A DNA stretch of 64,000 nt, from positions 1,178,001-1,242,000 of the forward strand of contig NZ_CP070977.1 of assembly GCF_018417535.1 (NCBI RefSeq), written 5' to 3'. Position numbers and translations under genes: made by a program. The notes beneath the pieces were generated by a model. It worked only from the letters and a program-made list of their open reading frames with translations. It did not search any database and had not been told where the DNA came from. The stretch's first letter is position 1. Each line of letters begins with the position of its first letter. This DNA comes from Burkholderia pyrrocinia. Lineage in GTDB: Bacteria; Pseudomonadota; Gammaproteobacteria; Burkholderiales; Burkholderiaceae. Shown piece by piece: positions 20,101 to 27,760 of this stretch.

Positions 20101-20814
20101 CATCAGCGCATGCGCGGCGTCCGGTGCAAACGGCTGCGGCGGCGCCACGACGATACCGGCGCCGATGGCGAGCGGCGCGAGCCAGCACTCGTGAGCGGCG
20201 TCGAAGTTGACCGACGCGAAATGCAGCAGACGGTCGCCGGCTTCGATCGGCAGCGCGGCCGCGAGCGCGTCGCAGTGCGCGGCGAGCGGTCCGTGCTCGA
20301 CGACCACCGCCTTCGGCGTGCCAGTCGAGCCCGACGTATAGATCATGTAGGCCGCCGAACGGGGGTGCACCAACACATCTTCGTCATCGGCAGCGAGGTC
20401 CTGCTCGCCCGCCGCTTCGGCAGCCGCGTCGAACGCGTGTTCGAACGGCGCGCCGAGCGCCGCGCGGCCGGCTTCGTCGACGATGCCGTGCCGCAGTTGC
20501 GCGTCCTGGACGATCCAGTCGAGGCGCGCGGCCGGATGACGCGGATCGAGCGGCACGAACACGCCGCCCGCCTTCAGCACGGCCAGCAGCGCGACGAACA
20601 GCTCGCACGAGCGCTCGACGCAGACGCCGACCCGCACTTCCGCGCCGACGCCGGCCGCGCGCAGTTGCCGGGCCAGCCGCGACGCACGCGCGTCGAGCGC
20701 GCCGCGCGACAGGCGCAAGTCGTTCTGGAAAGGTACGGCGATCGCGGGTGCGTCGGGCGCAATGCGCGCCAGTTCGCGAATTCGGTGATGCAGCGCAGTC
20801 GGGAAACTCGTCAT
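11140..20814 (-). CDS. orbI: OrbI, ornibactin non-ribosomal peptide synthetase (A-T-C-A-T-E-C-A-T)
   Basis: A roughly 3224-residue NRPS with three modules. Module 1 has no condensation domain, as expected for an initiating module: A (TSGSTGTPK near residue 160) and T (LGADSL near 553). Module 2: C (HHAITDGW near 756), A (near 1230), T (LGGDSI near 1623) and an epimerization domain (PAQQRFF near 1696, HHAIVDGVSW near 1816, RVTFNYLGQFD). Module 3: C (HHVLLDGW near 2292), A (near 2775), T (LGGHSL near 3160). By colinearity it loads acyl-hydroxyOrn, then Asp converted to the D-form, then Ser, and passes the tripeptide to OrbJ. The start ATG 20814 (MTSFPTAL) follows an AAGGA ribosome site about 10 bases upstream; an open frame 36 bases longer lacks support. 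An OrbS-type promoter lies about 70-95 bases upstream. Confidence 0.95.
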   Translation of the reverse strand: MTSFPTALHHRIRELARIAPDAPAIAVPFQNDLRLSRGALDARASRLARQLRAAGVGAEVRVGVCVERSCELFVALLAVLKAGGVFVPLDPRHPAARLDWIVQDAQLRHGIVDEAGRAALGAPFEHAFDAAAEAAGEQDLAADDEDVLVHPRSAAYMIYTSGSTGTPKAVVVEHGPLAAHCDALAAALPIEAGDRLLHFASVNFDAAHECWLAPLAIGAGIVVAPPQPFAPDAAHALMVREAVNVAAFPPAYLREFATVAARDAVPPALRVLAFGGEALPQQAFEFVRRTFPSVRLINGYGPTEAVISPMLWPVEPGETPALAADDAYASLPIGRVIGPRVARVDGESSEGGELLLGGVCIARGYHGRPALTAERFIPDPDGEPGARVYRTGDLARLRDDGAFDYLGRLDDQVQVRGVRVEPAEIAACLRSHPAVADAAVVAETGNGPTRLIACVALRAAADDAALKAHVAAQLPAAWQPHRFVRCDALPYTLNGKIDRAVLRERIAAARDTTQGAGDAPRTPTGQQLAGLWQTLLGLDAAPSRDDRFFALGADSLAAMQLQAAIRAAWRVNLRLDTLFADPALAELAETVDRAERETGEPLAAIISARHVAADAAASGKPHVDRAASLAQQRFWVLAQTRDASAAYHIAAHWTIDGTLERDALQRALDHVIGRHDAWRTTLVDNDDGVVMQRIHAHLPVSIADIDLRDLPPAARDAQAARLAERDAAEPFDLARGPLLRATLVVLADDRHRLLLTAHHAITDGWTSRCAFDELSAAYRAYAEGREPSLPDLPIQYADYADWQRDMLAGGEGERQLDYWRGALRDAPGPIALPVDRQPGAARTLQGARVSVRLPDAVAADVRQLARDAQATVFTVLLAALDAWLSRLTGETDVVVAVPVAHRQRPETRALLGLFLNTVALRVRVAPMLPFRALVDAARTAALDAVAHQDVPFERVVDAVKPSVKRGDEWLRVKFAQQFDARHDSVLPGATAVATPGPDLAARFDFALDFTDDANGIELVAAHATDCIDADTARAWLDSYAALVGAAAHDPQRTTAALPCDASAESRQPRDGRALRVEHADIVAAFARQAAAYPHRVALADASAALTFAELDDASNRIARALTQRGVAAEASVIVCIERSARFVVGLLGALKAGALAVLLDPAQPAARLAAAAADCGARWALVADTVAWPAGIGAQPLDVDTLAQDATLAHAAGVRVAPHPEQGAYLIYTSGSTGTPKGVVVSHGALADYVQGMLDELAFAPDASFAMVSTVAADLGHTTLFGALCAGRTLHLLPAACAFDPDLFAHEMRRRDVGVLKIVPSHLQALLDARVPADVLPRHALVTGGETLTWALVARLAALAPACRVINHYGPTEATVGAIACDTASIAADARDPASGVPLGLPLPNARALVLDAFGACVPAGATGELYLGGPGVARGYLGRPAQTAERFVPDPFTPGARLYRTGDRVRLRADGRLAFLGRIDDQVKIRGYRVEPGEVSAAVRAAGPIAQAETLAIEHDGRLRLATFVVMRDGAAFDEAAVRAALAAKLPDYMVPAQFVALARLPVTANGKIDRAALRELAAAPAAIASGDAPQGAIESVLAEVWQAVLKAPHVGRDDNFFELGGDSILVLQVIARARRRGVRFTPKQLFDGPTVAELARIAKTDDAAAAAAQPAIAAASAVATPAAAPILTPAQQRFFALDVPQRGHWNQSVAFDVRGPFDTDAFARAFDALLTHHDAFRQRFARGTDGTWHASDAAKPYDALPFVEVAARDEADALARFDALQRRLDLGRGPLACACAARLPDGSTQLYLAIHHAIVDGVSWRILLDDLDSAYRAACDRTPFRLSQPGLRADAWAARLARAATEPASPFAAETAYWAGMAQGDDLVPDHPDAAATNADAVVVVQTIDAALTRAALTDAHAAYRTQTIELLGAALALALSGARSGTASCRVELEGHGREALFDDADASRTIGWLTSHYPVTLPVEATARDTLCAVKDTLRAVPHKGLGFGVLAHYGDAATRAALAAVPRPRVTFNYLGQFDAPRDATLVPRFGGTGVERDPQGPLGNTLAIHAYLDTDRDGARALKMHWVYGAPQFERATIDAFAERFAAALRELVDACASRVAHRGGGATPGDFPLAQAAGLTQAAIERTPLDWRAIDDVYPLSPMQQGILFHALFAPGHASYVNQLVATATALDADRLAAAFDASVARHDILRTSVMPDEAAPLQCVHRHAQMPVEQLDWRTRGGTLDADFNAWLAADRARGFDWREPPLMRLTLIRVSDDAWRVVWTRHHVLLDGWSTARLLADVLRDYRDPDAVSPFASRPALRYRDFIAWLGTRDRDADGRFWTDRLARLDAPTLIAERTADRADADMVTWRATIDADAMTRVAQTARALKLTVNTLVQGAWALALQRMTHQPAVAFGATVAGRPDALADVDTVLGLFINTLPVITAPAPQQRAADWLQTLQRENAAAAEHAHTPLADIQRWARGAGGALFDTLVVFENYPVDETARDADPRALALSGVRSIEATDFALTLVIESGAELTIDYGYDTARVDARQVETWHRAFACALDALARTPDALLGTLSIADDATRDALVLAQDTAQSWPASQRQPLHLQFVDAAHATPDAIALEYADVHGGVHRATYRELDLGTSRIAGALRRRGVRPDTPVALCVERSFDMVMALVGVLKAGAAYLPVDPDYPAERIAYLLRDARPAVAITQAHLREQVEAALGDDAATQLLTVADLLADDADERDAAPASVAVDDAQLAYLIYTSGSTGKPKGAGNTHGALANRIAWMQHAYRLTRDDVVLHKTPFGFDVSVWEFVWPLAIGAKLAIAAPGDHRDPARLAAAIHAHGVTVLHFVPSMLAAFAVYLDDFPAAAQCGSVRLIVASGEALAPELVAKMARLLPNATLVNLYGPTEAAIDVSHWTCGPDDANAGAVPIGHPIANLQLHVLDAAWQPVPAGATGELYLAGAGLARGYLGRPALTAERFVPDPFVPGARMYRTGDLARRRADGALDYLGRVDTQVKLRGQRIEPGEIEALLRAAPGVNDAVVIVRDEQLIGYVARGDAGPLDRVALLDALRAQLPAYMVPSQLIELDALPVTPNGKCDRHALPAPVREAAEAVELATDTERALADIWQRVLHVDAIGRDGDFFLLGGHSLLATRAHAQANLHWGLALPLRTLFDTRTLARCAEAIDAACAARGATDAASAIDALLGELETQ

Positions 20815-20884
20815 GTGCGTGAAATCCTTCGGTCCGGCCGCTTCGGCCAAGTCTCGGGGCCGCTTGGGGCGGCTTCACTGGTGT

Positions 20885-20909
20885 GACGAACGGCGCAGCC
20901 GATTTTTTA
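20885..20909 (-). promoter_or_regulatory. OrbS-type promoter of orbI
   Basis: On the minus strand the -35 element TAAAAAA (20909-20903, preceded by GG) is followed by a 14-base spacer and the -10 element CGTC (20888-20885). The same design occurs before orbH and orbE. It is what is known for PvdS/OrbS-class iron-starvation sigma factors. It should drive orbI through orbL. Confidence 0.85.
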
Positions 20910-20958
20910 CCGTTTTGCGCTCGAAGCGCGCGCAGCCGTCTTTTTTTGCAGGCGCGGC

Positions 20959-20983
20959 TAAATATTTGCGCCGCCCGTTCGTC
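20959..20983 (+). promoter_or_regulatory. OrbS-type promoter of orbE
   Basis: On the plus strand the -35 element TAAATAT (20959-20965) is followed by a 14-base spacer and CGTC (20980-20983), mirroring the orbI promoter in the same intergenic region. The A-run is broken by two T residues, so it may differ in strength. A strong-looking AGGGAGGAAAG lies just downstream (about 20987-20997) with no start codon at the right distance, so the orbE leader would be roughly 95 bases long. Confidence 0.8.
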
Positions 20984-21085
20984 TATCAGGGAGGAAAGCC
21001 GGAACGGGGCTCGCCCCGCCCGCCGCTTTCGCTTTACCTTTCCGTTTCCGCGTATTCGCCTGCCTTCCCTTTACCGACGTTGCCG

Positions 21086-22831
21086 ATGACAGCCGCCCAC
21101 GAGCCTTCTTCCCCGCCGTCCCTCGACGCCTCGCCCGCCCGCCCCGCGGCGCGCCTGATCCTCGCGCTGTTGCGCGAAAGCCGCGTGTCGCTCGCGCTGG
21201 CGCTCTCCGCGTGCGTGCTGAACGGCGTCGCGAGCGTGCTGCTCGTCGCGACGCTGAACCGTGCGCTCTCGCAGCCTGGCGCGGCCGATGCGTCGCTCGC
21301 GTGGCGCTTCGCGCTGTGCGCGGTGATCGCGCTCGTCACGCGGATCGTGTCGGGCACGCTGTTCGCGCGCCTGTCGCAGGACACGATGGCGCGGCTGCGC
21401 GTGCATCTCGCGCGACGCGTCGGCGCGGCCGAGCTGCGCGACATCGAGCGGATCGGCGCGGCACCCGTGCAGTCGGTGCTGACCGACGACGCGACCAACG
21501 TGTCGATGCTGTTCTTCGCGCTGCCGAACCTGGTCATGCACGGCTCGATCGTGTTCGGCTGCCTCGGCTATCTCGCGTGGCTGTCGTGGCCCGTGTGCGT
21601 GCTCGCACTGGCCGCGATCGTCGCCGGCTCGCTCGGCTATCACACCGGCGACCGCCGCGCGATCGCGTCGCTCGAAGCGGCCGGCCAGGCGCAGGATCGC
21701 CTGTTCGGTTATCTCGGCTCGCTGTTTTCCGGTGCGAAGGAACTGAAGCTGCACGATGCGCGCGCACGCCAGTTCGTCGACGGCCAGCTCGGCGCGGCGA
21801 TCGGCGAAGTGCGCGACCACCGCCGCCGCGCGTTCAGCGCGTACGCGGTCGGGGTCGGCTGGATCATCTTCCTGTTCTACGTGTTCCTCGGCGTCGCATC
21901 GTTCTGGCCGCAGCTTGGCGTGCATGCCGGGCCGGGCGTGGCCGCCGGCTACGTCGTCGTGTTCCTGTTCATGCTCGTGCCGCTCGACGGGCTCCTGAAC
22001 AACCTGCCGACCGTCAACGCGGCACGCGTGTCGCTCACGCGGATCGAAGGCGTGATGGCCGAATTCGGTGCGCTGCGCACGGTGCCGCCCGCGGCCGACG
22101 CGCCCGACGTGCCGCCGGCCGGTGCCGTCACATTGCGCGGCGTCACGCACGCGTATTTCCACGAACGCGACGAACGGATGTTCAGCATCGGGCCGATCGA
22201 CCTGACGATCAAGCCGGGCGAGCTCGTGTTCATCGTCGGCGGCAACGGCAGCGGCAAGACGACGCTCGCGAAGGTGCTGACGGGGCTCTACGAGCCCGAG
22301 GAAGGCACGATCGAGGTCGACGGCCGCACGATCGGCTGGCGCGAGCGCGCCGCGTACCGGCAGCGCTTCAGCGCGGTGTTCAACGATTTCCACCTGTTCG
22401 ATGCACTGCTCGGCATCGTCGATCCCGACGATCCGGCCCGCGCGCAGGCCGATGCGCGGGCGAACGCGCTCGTCGCGAAGCTGGCGCTCGACCACAAGGT
22501 GAAGGTCGTCGACGGTGCGTTCTCGACCCGCGCGCTGTCGACCGGGCAGCGCAAGCGGCTCGCGCTCGTCGTCGCGTATCTGGAAGACCGGCCGTTCTAC
22601 CTGTTCGACGAATGGGCGGCCGACCAGGATCCGTCGTTCAAGGCCGTGTTCTACGAGCAGTTGCTGCCCGAGCTGCGCGCACGCGGCAAGGCCGTGATCG
22701 TGATCACGCACGACGACCGCTATTTCGATCTTGCCGACCGGCTCCTGAAGCTCGACAACGGGCGCATCGTCAGCGACACGATGCCCGCGGGTCTGCGTGC
22801 GCGGGACGGCGTCGATGCGCTGAGCGCGTAA
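21086..22831 (+). CDS. orbE: OrbE, ABC-type siderophore exporter (PvdE-like)
   Basis: A 581-residue fused permease-ATPase of the cyclic-peptide/siderophore exporter family. The N-terminal half contains about six membrane segments. The ATPase half has Walker A GGNGSGKTTLAKVL, the signature LSTGQRKRLALVVAYL and Walker B FYLFDEWAADQDP. Such proteins move siderophore or its precursor across the inner membrane. It is the only cluster gene on the plus strand, reading divergently from orbI from its own OrbS-type promoter and convergently with orbB. The ATG at 21086 (MTAAHEPSS) was chosen because the longer open frame overlaps the orbI promoter and start. Confidence 0.92.
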   Translation: MTAAHEPSSPPSLDASPARPAARLILALLRESRVSLALALSACVLNGVASVLLVATLNRALSQPGAADASLAWRFALCAVIALVTRIVSGTLFARLSQDTMARLRVHLARRVGAAELRDIERIGAAPVQSVLTDDATNVSMLFFALPNLVMHGSIVFGCLGYLAWLSWPVCVLALAAIVAGSLGYHTGDRRAIASLEAAGQAQDRLFGYLGSLFSGAKELKLHDARARQFVDGQLGAAIGEVRDHRRRAFSAYAVGVGWIIFLFYVFLGVASFWPQLGVHAGPGVAAGYVVVFLFMLVPLDGLLNNLPTVNAARVSLTRIEGVMAEFGALRTVPPAADAPDVPPAGAVTLRGVTHAYFHERDERMFSIGPIDLTIKPGELVFIVGGNGSGKTTLAKVLTGLYEPEEGTIEVDGRTIGWRERAAYRQRFSAVFNDFHLFDALLGIVDPDDPARAQADARANALVAKLALDHKVKVVDGAFSTRALSTGQRKRLALVVAYLEDRPFYLFDEWAADQDPSFKAVFYEQLLPELRARGKAVIVITHDDRYFDLADRLLKLDNGRIVSDTMPAGLRARDGVDALSA

Positions 22832-22846
22832 GCCATTCATGGATCG

Positions 22847-22882
22847 ATCGCCGACGCGCCGCAATGGCAGCGCGCCGGCGAT
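22847..22882. terminator. GC-rich hairpin between convergent orbE and orbB
   Basis: A hairpin with arms ATCGCCGACGCGC and GCGCGCCGGCGAT lies 15 bases after the orbE stop. A second 7-base stem (CCGCGCG / CGCGCGG, 23001-23019) overlaps the orbB stop codon. Neither is followed by a T-run, so termination activity is only a guess. Confidence 0.35.
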
Positions 22883-23008
22883 GTTCGGTTCAGAAGGGAA
22901 TGTTGCTGACGACTGGCGGAAAGGAACGGCCGAGGCCTTCCACCGTCAAGCCGAAGACAACGCCCTGCCCGTCGAAGCGGCACGATCCGCAGACAAACCG
23001 CCGCGCGC

Positions 23009-24031
23009 TCAACGCGCGGCCGGCAGCTTCAGCATCGTATCGGTCATCACGTCGGCCAGCTTCAGCGCCGACATCGGCCCGCCGAACCCCCAGATATTGC
23101 GCTCGATGAGCGCGATCCGGCGATCGCGCAGCGCGGGCACGAAACGCCACACCGGCGAATCGAGTTTCGCCGACAGCGGCACGTCCAGCCCCGACGCGGT
23201 CACGAACATCACGGCCAGATTGCGTTGCGTGAGCAGATCGGCCGACGTCACGTACAGCGTACCTTCCCGCGTCGGCTTCTGCGGCCACGGATCGAGCCCG
23301 AGCGCACGCGCGAGACCCGCCGACGTGCTGTTGCCCGTATAGGCCCAGTAACGGTCGGGCAAGCCGAGATCCTGCAGCAGCGCAATGCGCTCGCCCTGTC
23401 GGCCCGCGGCCGCGAGCCGCGCCGCATTGCGCGCGATCCCCGCGTCGAGTTTCGCATCGACTGCCTGCGCACGCGCGGCGCGCCCCGTGACCGCGCCAAT
23501 CGTCCGGAAGATCTGCCGCATCCAGTCGAGCTGCGTGACGGGCACGCCGCCGTCGGAAACATTCGGGCTGAACTGGAACAGGATCGTCGGTGCGATCCGG
23601 TCGAGTGCGTCGAAGATCGGCGCATGCCGGAAGCCGACGCCGATGATCAGGTCGGGCTCGACTGCCGCGATCGCCTCGAGCCCCGGCTCCTGCCGCGAGC
23701 CGATATCGGTCACGTGCGCGAGCCGGTCGCTCCGGTAGCCGAGCCAGCCCGGATAGAACGCGGTATCGGCCATCCCGACCGGCACGATGTCGAGCGCGAT
23801 CACGCTCTCCGCGAACATGAAGTCGAGCGCGACCACGCGCTGCGGCCGCACCGGCATCTTCGCGCTCGCCTGCGACACGACCGGGTTGCCGGCCAGCGAC
23901 ACGGCGCCCGGCGTGCGGTGTAAGTCGCCGGCAACGGCACCCGCGCCGGCCGACGCGGAAAACACACCGCAGCACGCGGCACCGAGCGCGGCGAGTGCGC
24001 CCAACGCGTGCCGGCGGCCGGCATGCGTCAC
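23009..24031 (-). CDS. orbB: OrbB, periplasmic ferric-ornibactin binding protein
   Basis: A 340-residue FhuD-type substrate-binding protein. It has a signal sequence containing [17 protein letters not shown]; the paired Arg and the AACC leave Tat export or lipid attachment possible. The binding domain follows, from about residue 60 ([25 protein letters not shown]) with the family features [15 protein letters not shown] and a C-terminal [18 protein letters not shown]. It would receive ferric ornibactin from OrbA and deliver it to OrbD. The start is GTG 24031, overlapping the orbF stop by 4 bases (GTGA) just as orbD and orbF overlap their neighbours with ATGA. Longer frames read into orbF. Confidence 0.88.
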   Translation of the reverse strand: MTHAGRRHALGALAALGAACCGVFSASAGAGAVAGDLHRTPGAVSLAGNPVVSQASAKMPVRPQRVVALDFMFAESVIALDIVPVGMADTAFYPGWLGYRSDRLAHVTDIGSRQEPGLEAIAAVEPDLIIGVGFRHAPIFDALDRIAPTILFQFSPNVSDGGVPVTQLDWMRQIFRTIGAVTGRAARAQAVDAKLDAGIARNAARLAAAGRQGERIALLQDLGLPDRYWAYTGNSTSAGLARALGLDPWPQKPTREGTLYVTSADLLTQRNLAVMFVTASGLDVPLSAKLDSPVWRFVPALRDRRIALIERNIWGFGGPMSALKLADVMTDTMLKLPAAR

Positions 24032-24828
24032 CGGATCGCGTCCTGCCCGGCCAGCGCCGCGTCGTCCATCGTCAGTAGCAGGGGGCAGCTTCCACACAGT
24101 TGCGTTTCTCCAGGAATTTCGTAGCGCAGGCAGCACACGCGGCGCGCGCGAAACGGCGTCGGCAGCAGCGGCGAGCGCGGCACGGCGTCGCGCACCGGCA
24201 CGCGCAGCGGATTCGGCTCGCCGTGCACGCATGCCGGACCGAACAACCAGTCCGCGTCCCGAACGGGATCGGCCGCGCACGGCAGCGAACGACAGGTGTC
24301 GAGCAGATAGTCGAGCAGGTTGCCCGCGTTGTTCCACAGCACGCGCGGCGTCACGCGGCCCATCGCCGCAAGCAGGTCGATCACCGTGCCGAGATGCGCG
24401 ACGAGCCCCGCATAGCGCGGCGCGGGATCGTCGCACGGCGCGCCGAGCGCGTCCGGCGCGAAATACAGCGCGGCGGGCATCCCGTCGTCGAGCGCGACGA
24501 ATGTGCGCTCGGGCGCCATGTCGAGCGGCCGGCCGAGCGTCAGCGCCGCGACGACGCCGGCCGGCGCCGCGCGGCCGAAGTAGTACTTGCTCCATTGCGA
24601 CATCAGCGCGCGTGCATGCTGCGCCGGATCGCCGCCGTAATGACGGACCATCGCGTCGAGCACAGCGTCGCGGTGCTCGGGCAACGCGCTGACAGGCACG
24701 ACGATGCGGCCCGGCGCGTGTGCGTCGTCGGGCGTGCCGAGCCAGACGACGTCGAGATGGTCGGCGAACGGTTCGGGCGCGAACGCCGAGAAGCGCGTGG
24801 CGCGCGCGCCGTCGAACGACGGCGTCAT
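24028..24828 (-). CDS. orbF: OrbF, FhuF-type ferric siderophore reductase
   Basis: A 266-residue protein with the C-terminal [2Fe-2S] signature of FhuF proteins: Cys232-Cys233, then eleven residues, then Cys245-x2-Cys248 (VCCLRYEIP ... LCGSCPLL). Upstream is the FhuF-like body with [14 protein letters not shown]. It would reduce ferric ornibactin on the cytoplasmic side and release iron. The start ATG 24828 overlaps the orbD stop by 4 bases and the gene ends with a 4-base overlap into orbB, so it belongs to the importer operon. The symbols orbF and orbB follow similarity, as reductase and binding protein respectively. Confidence 0.88.
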   Translation of the reverse strand: MTPSFDGARATRFSAFAPEPFADHLDVVWLGTPDDAHAPGRIVVPVSALPEHRDAVLDAMVRHYGGDPAQHARALMSQWSKYYFGRAAPAGVVAALTLGRPLDMAPERTFVALDDGMPAALYFAPDALGAPCDDPAPRYAGLVAHLGTVIDLLAAMGRVTPRVLWNNAGNLLDYLLDTCRSLPCAADPVRDADWLFGPACVHGEPNPLRVPVRDAVPRSPLLPTPFRARRVCCLRYEIPGETQLCGSCPLLLTMDDAALAGQDAIR

Positions 24829-26915
24829 CGCCCTGCGCGCCGGGCGCGGCGCCCCTCGAGGATCAGCAGTCCGAGCAGGTACGGCGCACCGATCAGCGCG
24901 GTCAGCACGCCGGCCGGCACTTCGCGCGGCGCGACGACCGTGCGGGCCGCGAGATCCGCGACGCCGAGGATCAGCGCGCCGCACGCGGCCGCGAGCCACA
25001 GCCGCGTGCGATGCCGGCGCGCGCCGAGCATCGTCGCGACATGCGGCGCCATCAACCCGATGAAGCCGACCGGCCCGACCGCCGCGACGGCCGCGCACGC
25101 GGCGAGCGTCGCGATCGTCAGCGCGAGCGGCCGCAGCGCGGCCACCGGCAGGCCGAGCGCGGCCGCCTGGTCGTCGCCGAGCGCGAGCATGTCGAGCGGT
25201 CGCGCAAGCCATGCGAACACGGGCACCGCGAGCACGCACCACGGCAGCAGCATCGACACCTCGCCCCAGCTCCGGCCATAGGTGCCGCCGACGAGCCACA
25301 CGACGAAGCGCGCGGGTTGTACGCTTTGCTGCGTGATGAGCCATTGCGCGAGCGTGGTCCACAGCGCACCGATCGCGATGCCTGTCAGCGCCACCGCGAG
25401 CGGCGCATAACGATGCCGGTGATTCAATGCGAGCGTGATCGCGAGCGACAGTCCGCCGCCGATCAGCGCGGCCGCCGCGAGCGTCACGTGGCCCATCAGC
25501 GGCCACGTCGACAATGCGAATAGCGTAACGAGCCCCGCGCCCTGCGTGACGCCGAGCACTTCGGGGCCCGCGAGCGGATTGCGCACGACGCTCTGCATCG
25601 CGACGCCGCTCACGGCCAGCAGCGCGCCCGCAAGCAGCGCACACAGCAGGCGCGGCAGGCGCAGGTCGATCAGCATCCGCGCGAGCGTCTCCTGGCCGGA
25701 CAGCGCGGCGGACCAGCGCGCGGGCGACAGCCACTCGGGGCCGGCCGACACGCCGACCAACACCAGCAGCGCGCCGACAACGACGAACAGCGCGGTGCGC
25801 AGCGGCCAGCCGAGCCGTTCGAGCCAGCCGACGAGCCGCGTCGAGCCGCCGCCCGACGCGCGTTCGGCATCCGCATGCAGCACGCCCGACCACGCGGCGC
25901 CGCGCCGGATCATCGCGAGCATCAGCGGCGTGCCGACCAGCGCGATCGCGACGCCGGTCGACAGCGTCGCGTCGAGGCCCGACGCGAGCACCGCGCTGTC
26001 GGTGACGAGCACGAGCGCGCCGCCGGCGAGCGCCGACAGCGGTACCAGCACGCCGAGCCGCGCCGCGCGCGCGCCGCGCACCTGGCGCAGCAGGTTCGGT
26101 GCAACGAGGCCGACATACGAAAGCGGGCCCGCGATACTGACGGCCACGCTCGTGAACGCGACCGCGACGAACGTCGCGGCGAGCCGCGTCGCATCGACGC
26201 GCACGCCGGCCGCGGCCGCAGCATCGTCGCCGAGCGTGAGCGGGTTCAGCGGCCGGATCACGAACGGCAGCGCGACCAGCGGCACGACGAGCCAGCGCGC
26301 GGCGAGCGCGAGGCCCGTCGCGCCCGGCTGGTAAAGGCTGCCGTTGGTCCACAGCGCGGCACCCGCGATGTTCTGCTCGAAGAACGCGAGCACGAGCGTC
26401 GACAGCGCGGCGAACAACAGCATGCACACGCTGCCCGCGAGCACGAGTCGCAACGGCGTCGCACGCCAGCCGCCGGCCGCGACGATCGCGCACGCGGCAG
26501 CGGCCAGCCCGCACACGAACAGCAGCGGCACCGACGCGACGCCCGCCAGTGCCGGCACGAGCATCGCCGCGAGCAGCCCGAGCTGTGCGCCGCCCGTCAC
26601 GCCAAGCAGATCGGGCGACGCGAGCGGATTGCGCGTGAGCGACTGGAACAGCGCGCCCGCGATGCCGAGGCAGCCGCCCGCCACGAGCGCGGCCGCGACA
26701 CGCGGCAAGTTGAGGTCGAACAGGAACACGTGCGCGAGCGCTGCGCCGTCGCTGCCGGGCGCGGCGTCCCACCACACGCGCAAATCGGGCGCGACGCGCA
26801 GCGCCGCGAGGATCGCGATCAGCACGACGAGGCCGATCGCGATCGTGCCGGCCCGGCCGGTAGCCGCGCCCTTGCGCGTCGCCGAGAGGCGCTTGCGCAT
26901 CGCGAACGTCGTCAT
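24825..26915 (-). CDS. orbD: OrbD, double-length FhuB-type ferric-ornibactin permease
   Basis: A 696-residue inner-membrane permease made of two fused FecCD-type halves, as in FhuB. The family segment occurs twice: [19 protein letters not shown] in the N-terminal half and [19 protein letters not shown] in the C-terminal half. Each half also has its own ATPase-contact loop, [16 protein letters not shown] and [16 protein letters not shown]. One gene therefore supplies both membrane subunits that normally dimerise. The ATG at 26915 overlaps the orbC stop by 4 bases; a second Met is at residue 6. A start further upstream would lie inside orbC. Confidence 0.93.
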   Translation of the reverse strand: MTTFAMRKRLSATRKGAATGRAGTIAIGLVVLIAILAALRVAPDLRVWWDAAPGSDGAALAHVFLFDLNLPRVAAALVAGGCLGIAGALFQSLTRNPLASPDLLGVTGGAQLGLLAAMLVPALAGVASVPLLFVCGLAAAACAIVAAGGWRATPLRLVLAGSVCMLLFAALSTLVLAFFEQNIAGAALWTNGSLYQPGATGLALAARWLVVPLVALPFVIRPLNPLTLGDDAAAAAGVRVDATRLAATFVAVAFTSVAVSIAGPLSYVGLVAPNLLRQVRGARAARLGVLVPLSALAGGALVLVTDSAVLASGLDATLSTGVAIALVGTPLMLAMIRRGAAWSGVLHADAERASGGGSTRLVGWLERLGWPLRTALFVVVGALLVLVGVSAGPEWLSPARWSAALSGQETLARMLIDLRLPRLLCALLAGALLAVSGVAMQSVVRNPLAGPEVLGVTQGAGLVTLFALSTWPLMGHVTLAAAALIGGGLSLAITLALNHRHRYAPLAVALTGIAIGALWTTLAQWLITQQSVQPARFVVWLVGGTYGRSWGEVSMLLPWCVLAVPVFAWLARPLDMLALGDDQAAALGLPVAALRPLALTIATLAACAAVAAVGPVGFIGLMAPHVATMLGARRHRTRLWLAAACGALILGVADLAARTVVAPREVPAGVLTALIGAPYLLGLLILEGRRARRAGR

Positions 26916-27760
26916 ACGGCGAGATCCCGGTCGAATACACCGGCCGCCTGCGGCGTGCCGGTCGTGGACGGCCCGTAGGCCGGCACGCACATCGGCGCGC
27001 CCGTCTGCGGATGCGCGAGCTTCAGCATCTCGACGCCGAACGCCGCGCGCAACCGCGCCGGATCGAGCATCGCGTCGGGCGAGCCCTGCGCGACGAGGCG
27101 GCCCGCGCGCATCAGCACGATCTCGTCGCTGTACGCGGCCGCCTGGTTCAGGTCGTGCAGCACCCACACGATCGTCAGGCCGCGCGCGCGGTTCAGTGCA
27201 CGCAGCGCATCGAGGATGTCGAGCTGGTGATGGATGTCGAGATAGGTCGTCGGTTCGTCGAGCAGCACGATCGGCGCCTGCTGCGCGAGCGCCATCGCGA
27301 TCCACGCGCGCTGGCGTTCGCCGCCAGACAGCGCGCCGACGTCGCGGCCCGCGTCGTCGGCGAGGCCGCTCGTCTCGAGCGCCTCGTCGATCGCCGCATG
27401 GTCGGCCCGCGACAGCCCGCGCAGGAAGCCGCCGTACGCATAGCGTCCGTACGCGACGAGTTCGCGCACCGTGAGGCCCGACGGAATCTGGTTGAACTGC
27501 GCGAGCATCGTCAGCTCGCGCGCGAGCGCGCGACGGCGAAACGACGCGAGCGGCTTGCCGTCGACTTCGACATGGCCGGCACGCGCGGGCTGCAGGCCCG
27601 CGAGCGTGCGCAGCAGCGTGCTCTTGCCGCAGCCGTTCGGCCCGCACAGCGCGGTCACGCGGCCGGCCGCGATCGACAGGTCCAGCCCGTCGATCACGAC
27701 ATGGTCGCGATAACCCACCGTCAACCCGCGCGCGGCAAGCGCGGCGGTACTACGCGTCAT
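26912..27760 (-). CDS. orbC: OrbC, ATPase of the ferric-ornibactin importer
   Basis: A 282-residue ABC ATPase of the FepC/FhuC class. It has Walker A GPNGCGKSTLLRTL, Q-loop region MLAQFNQIPSGLTVRELV, signature LSGGERQRAWIAMAL, Walker B IVLLDEPTTYLD and the H-loop WVLHDLNQA. It would power OrbD. The start is ATG 27760 (MTRSTAAL), overlapping the end of orbG by 11 bases; the open frame upstream is orbG sequence read in another frame. Confidence 0.93.
   Translation of the reverse strand: MTRSTAALAARGLTVGYRDHVVIDGLDLSIAAGRVTALCGPNGCGKSTLLRTLAGLQPARAGHVEVDGKPLASFRRRALARELTMLAQFNQIPSGLTVRELVAYGRYAYGGFLRGLSRADHAAIDEALETSGLADDAGRDVGALSGGERQRAWIAMALAQQAPIVLLDEPTTYLDIHHQLDILDALRALNRARGLTIVWVLHDLNQAAAYSDEIVLMRAGRLVAQGSPDAMLDPARLRAAFGVEMLKLAHPQTGAPMCVPAYGPSTTGTPQAAGVFDRDLAV

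Noticed and set aside
13939..20886. Plus-strand open frame of about 2300 codons antisense to orbI (and similar long frames opposite orbJ and orbA)
   Set aside because: These arise because very GC-rich genes have few stops in the opposite strand; the predicted proteins are Arg/His-rich without any recognisable domain, while the minus strand encodes clear NRPS and receptor motifs.
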